DNA from: Clostridia bacterium
GTDB lineage: Bacteria > Bacillota > Clostridia > Christensenellales > Aristaeellaceae
NCBI GenBank assembly: GCA_017469605.1
Contig: JAFUGB010000138.1
Coordinates: 1-7,504, forward strand
DNA length: 7,504 nucleotides
Direction: 5' to 3'
The translations under genes were made by a program, and so were the position numbers. A model generated the notes under the pieces. That model was not told the origin of the DNA. It searched no databases and saw nothing but the letters and a program-made list of their open reading frames with translations. Shown one piece after another: positions 1-6,141 of the stretch (positions within the stretch are counted from its first letter, which is position 1; each line of letters starts with the position of its first letter).

Positions 1-49
1 AGAAAGTACGCCCCCGCTTGGCTCCTCTCCAAATCCCTGTTTACTTTCT
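1..49. repeat. 8-bp inverted repeat flanking the end of the PBP gene
   Basis: AGAAAGTA (1-8) and TACTTTCT (42-49) are perfect inverted repeats separated by 33 bases; the second arm overlaps the PBP stop codon (43-41). In the PBP transcript they could close a long stem, but the 40 bases after the stop hold no clear GC-rich hairpin with a T-run, so I cannot call a terminator. The sequence ends here, so the true operon end is not visible. Confidence 0.3.
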
Positions 50-1438
50 TGTCACATAGCGGAAGATTTCCTGGGCGATGGGCGCGGCCACGCTGCCGCC
101 GGTGCCGCTGTCGGCCACCACCACGCATACCGCCACGGGCAGGCTGCCGTTTTCAATAAAGCCCACAAACCAGGCGTTGTCCTTTTCCTGGGTATCTATT
201 TCAGCCGTACCCGTTTTGGCGCAGATGGAAAGCCCGGGCACCTGGGCGCTGCGGCCGGTGCCGCCGGTGACCACGTCCCGCATGTAGCCGCGGATGATCT
301 GGGCGGTCTGGGCGGGCAGCGCCGTGCGGTAGGCTACCGATTCAAAGGCGGCGCGCTGGACGCCGGTGGGGGATACGGCGGAGAGCAAAAGCCGGGGCTC
401 CATCATCACGCCGTCATTGGCGATGCAGGAGGCGATCATGCACATATGCAGGGGGCTCAGGCTCAGCTGGTGCTGTCCGGCTCCCGTCCAGGCCAGGTCG
501 GCTCCCAGCAGCTCCTGGTCGGTGACGGCGTAGGCTGAGTTTTCAACCACCAGGTCGCGGAAGGTGAAATCATCCCCGATGCCAAAGGCTTCCGCCGTGC
601 GCCGCAGGGCACGGTCGCCCATTTCGCAGGCCAGGGCGGCAAAGGTGCTGTTGCAGCTTTGCGTGAACGCGCGGCGCAGCGTCAGCGCGCCATGCACCGT
701 GCCCCCGTAATCCCGCACGGTGCGCTGGTGTTCCCCAAAGGAGAGGCCGCCGGTGCATTCATAGGTGCGTTCCTCCGCGTCCGGCATGTTTTGCAGCGCG
801 GCGGCCAGGGTCACGATCTTAAAGGTGCTGCCCGGGGCGCTGAGCCAGCGGGTGGCCCGGTTAAGCGCCTGGTTGATGCCAACATACGCGCTGGAAGCCG
901 GATCAAAGGTGGGAAAGGAATTCATGGCGTAAATTTCGCCGGTCCTGTAGTTCATCACCACCACGGCGCCGTTCTTGTCCGCCGGGAAGATGGAAGCGAT
1001 ATAAGCCTGCAGGCCGCTGTCTATGGTGAGGGTCAGGTCGTCGCCCCGCAGTTCGCCCTGCATGGTTTGGGTAAAGCGTTCGGCGTAGCTCATGTTGGCG
1101 CCGTACAGGTAATCGGCCATGAAGGTTTCCACGGCGTTTTTCACCGTGCCCCGGGCGTTGCCCACCACATGGGCCAGGGCCCGGCGCTGATCCTCGGGGC
1201 CTGGATAAACGCGGCTTCGGCTCGCCGGATCGGTGGTGGCCAGCAGCACGCCGGCCCGGTCATAGATGTTGCCCGCGATCACGCTGGATTTCATGCCGGT
1301 CTGGTAGGTGTTGTATTCCGATGTGCGCCAGCGCCTGCCGTAGCGCGCCAGGCTGTATCCGCCGTACAGTATGGGCAGCAGCATCATCACCGCCAGCAGC
1401 ACGGCGCACAGGCGGATGGCTTTTCTTAATTGCTTCAT
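41..1438 (-). CDS. Class B penicillin-binding protein (peptidoglycan D,D-transpeptidase, PbpA/FtsI-like)
   Basis: This 465-residue protein should cross-link peptidoglycan stem peptides on the outer face of the membrane. A single N-terminal membrane anchor (about residues 8-30) follows a basic start (MKQLRKAIR). The segment GNIYDRAGVLLA (56-67) matches the RGxIxDRxG motif that opens the class B pedestal region. All three penicillin-binding motifs are present: SxxK as S204-T-F-K207 in APGSTFK, SxN as S261-C-N263, and KTG as K408-T-G-T411. S204 is the expected acylated serine. The length is short for FtsI/PBP2 and close to the compact PbpA type; there is no PASTA domain. The ATG at 1438-1436 overlaps the upstream SEDS stop by 4 nt (ATGA), implying translational coupling. 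Pairing with a SEDS glycosyltransferase is the standard arrangement for elongation, division or sporulation wall synthesis; which of these applies cannot be told from sequence. Family assignment is very secure. Confidence 0.96.
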   Translation of the reverse strand: MKQLRKAIRLCAVLLAVMMLLPILYGGYSLARYGRRWRTSEYNTYQTGMKSSVIAGNIYDRAGVLLATTDPASRSRVYPGPEDQRRALAHVVGNARGTVKNAVETFMADYLYGANMSYAERFTQTMQGELRGDDLTLTIDSGLQAYIASIFPADKNGAVVVMNYRTGEIYAMNSFPTFDPASSAYVGINQALNRATRWLSAPGSTFKIVTLAAALQNMPDAEERTYECTGGLSFGEHQRTVRDYGGTVHGALTLRRAFTQSCNSTFAALACEMGDRALRRTAEAFGIGDDFTFRDLVVENSAYAVTDQELLGADLAWTGAGQHQLSLSPLHMCMIASCIANDGVMMEPRLLLSAVSPTGVQRAAFESVAYRTALPAQTAQIIRGYMRDVVTGGTGRSAQVPGLSICAKTGTAEIDTQEKDNAWFVGFIENGSLPVAVCVVVADSGTGGSVAAPIAQEIFRYVTRK

Positions 1439-2727
1439 GGCCTGTCCTCCCCGCCGCCTTCGGCCAGCTCGCGATCCTCCCGGAGAATGCGCTCATTGCG
1501 GCTGGCCACGCCCTGGACCACGCCCATGATACCCATGCAGGACACCAGCGACGTGCCGCCATAGCTCAGGAAGGGCACGGTGACGCCGGTCATGGGGATC
1601 ATTTTGGTAATGCCGCCAATAATAATGAAGGTTTGTACTGCCAGCAGCGCAGCGCCGCCCAGGGCCAGCAGGGCATGGAAGGCCGAGGTGGAGCGCAGGG
1701 CGATATCGGCGGCCCGCAGCACGATCAGGGCATATACGCCCAGCACCAGCAGGGAAAATACCAGGCCAAATTCGTTCATCACGGTGGAAAAAATGAAGTC
1801 TGTGGCGTATTCCGGCACAGTGTTGGCGTTGCCCAGCCCCAGGCCGGTGCCCCACCAGCCGCCGTTGGCCATGGCGATCAGCGCGTGTACCATCTGGTAG
1901 CCGCCGCCCAGTTGATCATAGGTGGCAAAGGGATCCAGCCAGTTTTTGATGCGGTTCTGCACCGTCAGGAAAAAGCTGTCGCGGAACAGCACGTACAGGA
2001 CGCTCACCGCGCCCACGCCTACGCCCAGGATGCCCAGGATCAGGAACAGGCTGCTGGTGGCGGCATAGAGCATCACCAGCATGGTGCCGCCGTAAATGGC
2101 GGCGGTGCCCAGATCGCGCTGGGCCACCAGGAAGGCCAGCATGGCGCCGGTATAGACCAGGGCCAATACCACCCTTCGGCGGCATAAAAACCAGGCCAGC
2201 ACAAACACATAGGCGATTTTCACAATCTCGCTGGGCTGCATGCGAAAGCTGCCAAAGGCCACCCAGGCCGTGGCGCCCAGTCCGGCGCTGCCGCCCCGGA
2301 AAATGAAGGGCAGGGCCAGCAGGCCGCAGCAGGCGGCAATCATGGGCGGAATGAGCAGCTTCCAGTTTTTCACGGCCCGCACCGCCAGCGCGCAGCCGGT
2401 CATGGCGATCAGCCCCGCGCCGTAATTCAGGCACTGGTTCAGGCCGCGGGCGGGGCTGAAGCGGTATTGCATCAGCACGCCCAGGGCACACAGAAAATTG
2501 ATCAGGCTCAGCAGCAGCCGGTCCATGGGAAAAAGCCGGGGAAGCAGCCGGTCGGTAAGCCAGATGGCCAGTGGCACCGAAAACAGCATGATGCCGGTGA
2601 GCAGGCTGGGCTTTTGCAGCATCAGCAGCAGAAATCCGCAGAAAGCAAACAGCATCACGGTGCCGGTTACGGCGTTGGCCCCGCGGTTTTTATTTTTGCC
2701 TTTTTGGGCTTTCAGGGCAATGTTCAT
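1435..2727 (-). CDS. SEDS-family peptidoglycan glycosyltransferase (FtsW/RodA/SpoVE type)
   Basis: This 430-residue polytopic membrane protein belongs to the SEDS family, which polymerises lipid II into glycan strands together with a cognate class B PBP. After a basic cytoplasmic N-terminus (KAQKGKNKNRG) come many hydrophobic segments. Family landmarks are GATAWVAFG (151-159, usually GARRW), QPSEIVK (164-170), QRDLGTA (203-209), LDPF followed by GYQMVHALIAMANGG (264-290), VPEYATDFIF (304-313) and the near-C-terminal PFLSYGGTS (385-393). D310 in TDFIF aligns, from memory of the family, with the catalytic aspartate of RodA/FtsW. Two departures from the commonest consensus are R204 in place of proline in QPDLGT and N318 in place of the first Glu of the EE pair. 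The start ATG (2727-2725) overlaps the FHA gene stop by 4 nt and its own stop overlaps the PBP start by 4 nt. RodA-like rather than FtsW-like is only a guess from the loop pattern. Confidence 0.95.
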   Translation of the reverse strand: MNIALKAQKGKNKNRGANAVTGTVMLFAFCGFLLLMLQKPSLLTGIMLFSVPLAIWLTDRLLPRLFPMDRLLLSLINFLCALGVLMQYRFSPARGLNQCLNYGAGLIAMTGCALAVRAVKNWKLLIPPMIAACCGLLALPFIFRGGSAGLGATAWVAFGSFRMQPSEIVKIAYVFVLAWFLCRRRVVLALVYTGAMLAFLVAQRDLGTAAIYGGTMLVMLYAATSSLFLILGILGVGVGAVSVLYVLFRDSFFLTVQNRIKNWLDPFATYDQLGGGYQMVHALIAMANGGWWGTGLGLGNANTVPEYATDFIFSTVMNEFGLVFSLLVLGVYALIVLRAADIALRSTSAFHALLALGGAALLAVQTFIIIGGITKMIPMTGVTVPFLSYGGTSLVSCMGIMGVVQGVASRNERILREDRELAEGGGEDRP

Positions 2728-3551
2728 AGTTCCCGCCTCCTGTCACTGCGACGATGGCGGCGCGGCGTTTGGGCCGGATATTCGGGAGGCTGGTCGCTGA
2801 AGGCTGCCGCCGGCTCCTCGGGCTGGGGCTCGGGGGGAAGGAACGCTTCAGGATCGGTCTCAAAGGCCGGGGGCGCATCCGACGCTTCGGGGACGTCGGG
2901 GACCTGCCGCGCGGGGGGAGTGTATGCCTGGGCCGGCGGCTGTCCCTGGGGCATCATATCAAACAGCGGCACTTCGTCGCTTTCATACGCCTGGGGCTGC
3001 CAATAGGTGCCGTAGGGCGTGCGCACAGGCGTTAACTGGGTATCATCGGGCGCATAGTAATCATCCTCTGAAGCGGGCTGCCAGTGCTCCTGGTACATGG
3101 CCAGCTGGGGCACGTCCAGCCCGGCAAACAGGCGGATGCACAGCGTATAGCCGCCCACCCGCAGCAGCGCGCCGTGCAGGGCATAGGCCCGGCGGCGCAG
3201 GGCAATGCCGTCCAGCCAGGTGGCCGAGCGGCGGTGGCAGGGACTCAGCAGGATGCCCTTGCCGGGGACATAGGCAAAGGTCACCTGCCGGCGGCGTAAG
3301 CCCTGCAGGCGAATATCGCAGCCCCGGCCCCCGCCCAGCACGCCCTCCCTGGGCAGGGGATAGCTTTTGTTGCTTTCTATATCGCGCATTTCGCCCACCA
3401 TGCCGGCGTCGGGCAGTTGTTTTAACAGCTTTTTCCGGGCCCGGTGCTGATTGAGCAGGCTCAGGGAAGCCCGCAGCGCCACCAGCGCGGCCAGCAGGAT
3501 AAAAAAGGCACGCGCAGCCAGCGCCAACAGATGATACAGATTGTCCGGCAT
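2724..3551 (-). CDS. Membrane-anchored FHA-like domain protein with Pro-rich tail
   Basis: First gene of the wall-synthesis operon, 275 residues. A hydrophobic segment (about 8-33) would anchor it, followed by a basic stretch (HRARKKLLKQL, 36-46) suggesting the rest is cytoplasmic. Residues about 53-142 read as a forkhead-associated fold: YPLPREGVLGGGRGCDIRLQ matches the strand-glycine-arginine start (R76), SATWLDGIAL (109-118) takes the place of the SxNGTxvNG loop, and ALLRVGGYTLCIRLF resembles the final strands. The usual SxxH phosphothreonine-binding motif is absent (LRRRQVTFAYV instead), so pThr binding is doubtful. Residues 160-275 are low-complexity, acidic and proline-rich, ending in a strongly basic RRHRRSDRRREL. 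The start is supported by AAGGAGGG (3566-3559) seven bases before the ATG, with a promoter upstream. FHA proteins beside SEDS/PBP genes are known in Actinobacteria and seen in Clostridia; a scaffolding role is inference. Confidence 0.82.
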   Translation of the reverse strand: MPDNLYHLLALAARAFFILLAALVALRASLSLLNQHRARKKLLKQLPDAGMVGEMRDIESNKSYPLPREGVLGGGRGCDIRLQGLRRRQVTFAYVPGKGILLSPCHRRSATWLDGIALRRRAYALHGALLRVGGYTLCIRLFAGLDVPQLAMYQEHWQPASEDDYYAPDDTQLTPVRTPYGTYWQPQAYESDEVPLFDMMPQGQPPAQAYTPPARQVPDVPEASDAPPAFETDPEAFLPPEPQPEEPAAAFSDQPPEYPAQTPRRHRRSDRRREL

Positions 3552-3558
3552 GCGTCCG

Positions 3559-3566
3559 CCCTCCTT
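3559..3566 (-). promoter_or_regulatory. Strong ribosome binding site of the FHA gene
   Basis: On the minus strand AAGGAGGG lies seven bases upstream of the ATG at 3551-3549, preceded by an A-run. This near-perfect anti-16S match fixes the start of the 275-residue FHA-like protein and argues against the overlapping frame that begins at 3585. Confidence 0.85.
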
Positions 3567-3588
3567 TTTTCACGGCTGTATACAAAAG

Positions 3589-3617
3589 AGTATAGCATAA
3601 GCGGCGTAAAAATGCAA
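3589..3617 (-). promoter_or_regulatory. Sigma-A-type promoter for the FHA-SEDS-PBP operon
   Basis: Reading the minus strand, TTGCAT (3617-3612) is followed by exactly 17 bases and TATACT (3594-3589). A TG one base before the -10 (TGCTATACT) makes it an extended -10 promoter. Transcription would start near 3583-3580, giving a 5' leader of roughly 30 nt that contains little beyond the ribosome binding site, so no riboswitch or attenuator is expected downstream of it. It lies about 50 bp beyond the terminator of the upstream transporter operon, so the two operons appear transcriptionally separate. Confidence 0.85.
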
Positions 3618-3626
3618 AACAGCGGC

Positions 3627-3651
3627 CTTCTTATCCGCCGGTCCGAAGAAG
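3627..3651. repeat. Short inverted repeat just upstream of the -35 element
   Basis: CTTCTT (3627-3632) and AAGAAG (3646-3651) form a 6-bp inverted repeat separated by 13 bases, centred about 22 bp upstream of the -35 hexamer. It could be an operator half-site pair or a weak hairpin in any readthrough transcript. Six-bp repeats arise easily by chance, so this is only a candidate. Confidence 0.25.
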
Positions 3652-3665
3652 CGCGCGAACGGGAC

Positions 3666-3728
3666 AAAAAAAGAGGCGCTGCAGGCCGTTGCGGACAAAA
3701 CCGCCAACCGTTCCAACAAATGCCTCTT
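3666..3728 (-). terminator. Rho-independent terminator of the opp operon
   Basis: On the minus strand AAGAGGC (3728-3722) pairs perfectly with GCCTCTT (3677-3671), whose end runs into seven consecutive Ts (3672-3666). Inside it lies a second hairpin: bases 3708-3701 pair with 3694-3688 over 7 bp with one bulged G (3705) and a 6-nt loop (TTTTGT). The element begins 28 nt after the stop codon of the small membrane protein and is in the right place to end the transporter operon. The two-tier stem is longer than a typical terminator hairpin. On the plus strand the trailing T-run is poorer, and no gene reads in that direction. Confidence 0.8.
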
Positions 3729-3755
3729 CTGTTATTTTTCTGTCGAAATTTACGT

Positions 3756-4106
3756 TCACGCCCGCCGCAGCAGCGCGTCGGCCAGCGCCGCCAGAACGAC
3801 GCAGCCCACCGCCAGGCACAGCAGCACGGTTTTCGGGCCGACGACCCGGAATCGCCGCCGCCAGCCGTTTTTCTCCGCGGGAAAGGCCGCCGGCCGCTTG
3901 CCCTTTTGCAGCAGCGCACCGGCCAGCAGCAGCATAAAGGCCGCGGCCAGCAGGCACAGCGCGTCTTTGGCCGCTTCCAGTCCGGACAGCACGCCTGATT
4001 GACCAAAGACCAGCCCCAAAAGAAAGACGAGGGCAAAGCACGCCGCCGCCAGAATCAGTCCCAGCAGCATCGCTTTTGCAAGATCACGGAATAAATCTCT
4101 TTTCAT
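3756..4106 (-). CDS. Hypothetical three-helix membrane protein at the end of the opp operon
   Basis: I do not recognise a named family for this 116-residue protein. The start chosen is the ATG at 4106-4104 (MKRDLFRDLAK): GAGGG at 4115-4111, overlapping the oppF TGA (4116-4114), sits four bases ahead of it. A longer in-frame reading to 4370 would lie almost wholly inside oppF and is rejected. Three hydrophobic segments are visible, about residues 11-35, 46-66 and 91-113. The positively charged N-terminus and the basic loop 68-88 (KGKRP to WRRRFR) predict N-in, with that loop cytoplasmic and the C-terminus (ALLRRA) outside. Cysteines 23, 51, 97 and 102 lie in or beside the membrane segments. 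It is within 8 nt of oppF and before the terminator, so it is co-transcribed with the transporter; any accessory role in peptide uptake is inference from position only. Confidence 0.75.
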   Translation of the reverse strand: MKRDLFRDLAKAMLLGLILAAACFALVFLLGLVFGQSGVLSGLEAAKDALCLLAAAFMLLLAGALLQKGKRPAAFPAEKNGWRRRFRVVGPKTVLLCLAVGCVVLAALADALLRRA

Positions 4107-4113
4107 GGCGCCC

Positions 4114-5094
4114 TCACGCATCCGGACAGTGGAAGCAGGCCACAAAGTGCCCCGGGCGCAGCTCCCGCATGGGCGGGGACTGGCGGCGGCACGCCTCGGT
4201 GGCATAAGGACAGCGGCCCTGGAATTTGCAGCCGGGGGGCGGATTGATGGGACTGGGCACTTCGCCCCCCAGGCGAATTTTGGCCTGCGCCCGCCGCCGC
4301 TCCACCCGCGGATCGGGAATGGGGATAGCCGACAGCAGCGCCTTTGTATAGGGATGCATGGGATGGGCATACAATTCCGCCGAGGTGGTCATTTCGGCCA
4401 TGGCGCCCAGATAGAGCACCATGACCCGGTCCGAAATATGCTTGACCATGGACAGATCATGGGCCACAAACAAGTAGGTGAGTCCCATTTTTTGCTGCAG
4501 GCCGATCAGCAAATTGACCACCTGGGCCTGGATGGAAACGTCCAGCGCCGAGATGGGCTCGTCCAGCACAATAAATTCCGGCTGGATCGCCAGCGCCCGG
4601 GCAATGCCGATGCGCTGCCGCTGGCCGCCTGAAAACTCGTGCACAAACCGGCTGGCATGCTCCTGGTTCAGGCCCACCTGCTCCAGGGCGCGGTAAATCA
4701 TGTCCCGGCGGTCATTTTTGCTTTCCGCCAGGCCATGAATATCGATGCCCTCGCCAATGATTTCGGCCACCGTCATGCGGGGATCCAGGGAGGAATAGGG
4801 ATCCTGGAAAACCATCTGCGCCCGGCGCTTGAAGCGCTCCCGGCTTTTGCCGCTGAGCGCGTGCACGTCCTCCCCGTCAAAGCGCACCAGTCCCTCGGTT
4901 TTGGAATACAGGCCGATGCAGGTGCGGCCGCAGGTGGTCTTGCCGCAGCCCGATTCGCCCACCAGGCCCAGCGTTTCGCCCCGGCGAATCTCAAAGGAAA
5001 CATCGTCCACCGCCTTGAGCGTGGCCGACTTTCCCACCTGGAAATATTTTTTCAGGTGCTCCACCTGAAGGAGCGTATTCTTTTGCGCTTCCAT
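4114..5094 (-). CDS. oppF: Oligopeptide/dipeptide ABC transporter ATP-binding protein OppF
   Basis: This 326-residue cytoplasmic ATPase pairs with OppD to power peptide import through OppB/OppC. Its ABC motifs are all intact: Walker A GESGCGKT (46-53), Q-loop Q97 in VFQDPYSSLDP, signature SGGQRQR (155-161), Walker B FIVLDEP (174-180) with catalytic E179, D-loop SALD (182-185) and switch H212. The Opp/Dpp-specific C-terminal extension follows: HPYTKALLSAIP (247-258), then SPINPPPGCKFQGRCPYATEAC with Cys at 289, 295, 302 and a fourth at 320. This four-cysteine pattern matches the proposed iron-sulfur-binding loop of peptide-transporter ATPases. The length is normal. The ATG (5094-5092) shares one base with the oppD stop (TAATG), indicating coupling. 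OppF is favoured over DppF/AppF only because the whole operon resembles Opp; substrate range cannot be read from sequence. Confidence 0.95.
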   Translation of the reverse strand: MEAQKNTLLQVEHLKKYFQVGKSATLKAVDDVSFEIRRGETLGLVGESGCGKTTCGRTCIGLYSKTEGLVRFDGEDVHALSGKSRERFKRRAQMVFQDPYSSLDPRMTVAEIIGEGIDIHGLAESKNDRRDMIYRALEQVGLNQEHASRFVHEFSGGQRQRIGIARALAIQPEFIVLDEPISALDVSIQAQVVNLLIGLQQKMGLTYLFVAHDLSMVKHISDRVMVLYLGAMAEMTTSAELYAHPMHPYTKALLSAIPIPDPRVERRRAQAKIRLGGEVPSPINPPPGCKFQGRCPYATEACRRQSPPMRELRPGHFVACFHCPDA

Positions 5095-6128
5095 TATTGC
5101 TCCGCCTCCAAGTCCGGCATATCCACATGGGGCGCCATGGGATGATGCAGCCAGCAGGCCGCTTCGTGGCCCTTGCCAAAGTGCGTAACCGCAGGCATCT
5201 GCTCCCGGCAGATATCCATACAGTAATCACAGCGGGTGCAGAAGGGACAGCCCGCCGGCGGGTTCAGCAGATCGGGCGGCGCGCCGGGGATATTGCTGAG
5301 CGCCTGCTTGTTTTCCAGGTCCAGCCGGGGCACCGAGCGGATCAGCGCCCAGGTATAGGGATGGCGGGGCCGATAGAAGATGTCCTCGCAGCTGCCGCAT
5401 TCCACCACCACGCCGCTGTACATCACCATGACCCGCTGGGCCATATTGGCCACCACGCCCAGGTCATGGGTGATCAGGATCACGGCGGTATGATGGATGC
5501 GCTGCAGATCGCGGATCAATTCCAGGATCTGCTCCTGGATGGTCACATCCAGCGCCGTGGTGGGCTCATCGCAGATCAGCATCCTGGGCGCGCAGGCAAA
5601 GGCGATGGCAATCATCACGCGCTGCCGCATGCCGCCCGAAAACTGGTGCGGGTATTCCCGGACGCGCTTTTCGGGATCGGGTATGCCCACCAGGCCCAGC
5701 ATGCGCACGGCCTCCCTGGCGGCCTCGGCCCTGTCCATGCCCTTGTGGATCATCAGGTTTTCCATGATCTGCCTGCCCACCCGCATGGTGGGATTCAGCG
5801 AAGCCAGGGCGTCCTGGAACACGATGGCGCATTCCCCGCCCTTGTAATGGCGCATCTGCCTGGCATTGTATTCCAGGATGTTTTCGCCATGATATAGGAT
5901 CCGGCTGCCGGGCTTGATCTCGGTGTTTTTGCCGTGGATCAGGCCCATGATGGCCTTGGCTGTCACCGATTTGCCGCAGCCCGATTCGCCCACGATGGCC
6001 AGCGCTTCGCCTTCGTGCAATTCCAGTGAAACGCCGCGTACCGCTTTGACCTCGCCGGCATAGGTATGGAAGGAAACCCGCAGGTCCTCCACCTGCAGGA
6101 TGGGCGCGTTGGTATGGGGGGTATCCAT
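5094..6128 (-). CDS. oppD: Oligopeptide/dipeptide ABC transporter ATP-binding protein OppD
   Basis: This 344-residue ATPase is the partner of OppF. Motifs: Walker A GESGCGKS (47-54), Q-loop Q105 in VFQDALASLNP, signature SGGMRQR (164-170), Walker B MLICDEP (183-189) with E188, D-loop TALD (191-194) and switch H221. The Opp/Dpp C-terminal region is clear: RPRHPYTWALIRSVP (253-267) and PGAPPDLLNPPAGCPF. The cysteine loop is unusually rich, with Cys at 294, 297, 300, 303 and 307 plus C325. The family norm is four, which I match to 294, 300, 307 and 325, so 297 and 303 are extra. The first of these ligands follows the NPP motif as expected. The start at 6128-6126 has AAGGAGG (6141-6135) six bases upstream, right behind the oppC stop (6144-6142). 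Assignment to the OppD/DppD family is secure; the preferred peptide length is not determinable. Confidence 0.95.
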   Translation of the reverse strand: MDTPHTNAPILQVEDLRVSFHTYAGEVKAVRGVSLELHEGEALAIVGESGCGKSVTAKAIMGLIHGKNTEIKPGSRILYHGENILEYNARQMRHYKGGECAIVFQDALASLNPTMRVGRQIMENLMIHKGMDRAEAAREAVRMLGLVGIPDPEKRVREYPHQFSGGMRQRVMIAIAFACAPRMLICDEPTTALDVTIQEQILELIRDLQRIHHTAVILITHDLGVVANMAQRVMVMYSGVVVECGSCEDIFYRPRHPYTWALIRSVPRLDLENKQALSNIPGAPPDLLNPPAGCPFCTRCDYCMDICREQMPAVTHFGKGHEAACWLHHPMAPHVDMPDLEAEQ

Positions 6129-6141
6129 CGGCCGCCTCCTT

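Noticed and set aside
659..2187. Two long plus-strand frames (256 and 288 codons) antisense to the PBP and SEDS genes
   Set aside because: They have His/Gln/Gly-rich low-information composition, no ribosome binding site or domain, and are fully overlapped by intact genes with complete catalytic motifs.
3552..3588. Riboswitch or attenuator in the leader of the FHA gene
   Set aside because: The predicted leader is only about 30 nt and is mostly ribosome binding site, leaving no room for an aptamer or terminator.
3461..4036. A 191-codon minus-strand frame crossing the terminator and promoter
   Set aside because: It is Trp/Arg/Cys-rich and runs through the small membrane gene, the terminator, the promoter and the FHA gene in the wrong frame, so it is not a gene.
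4107..4370. Longer N-terminus for the small membrane protein (204 residues)
   Set aside because: The extra 88 residues lie almost wholly within oppF in another frame and read as Pro/Arg-rich shadow; a ribosome binding site supports the start at 4106.
5097..5897. A 266-codon plus-strand frame antisense to oppD
   Set aside because: It is a shadow frame of the Walker and signature motif-bearing oppD; it has no independent coding signal.
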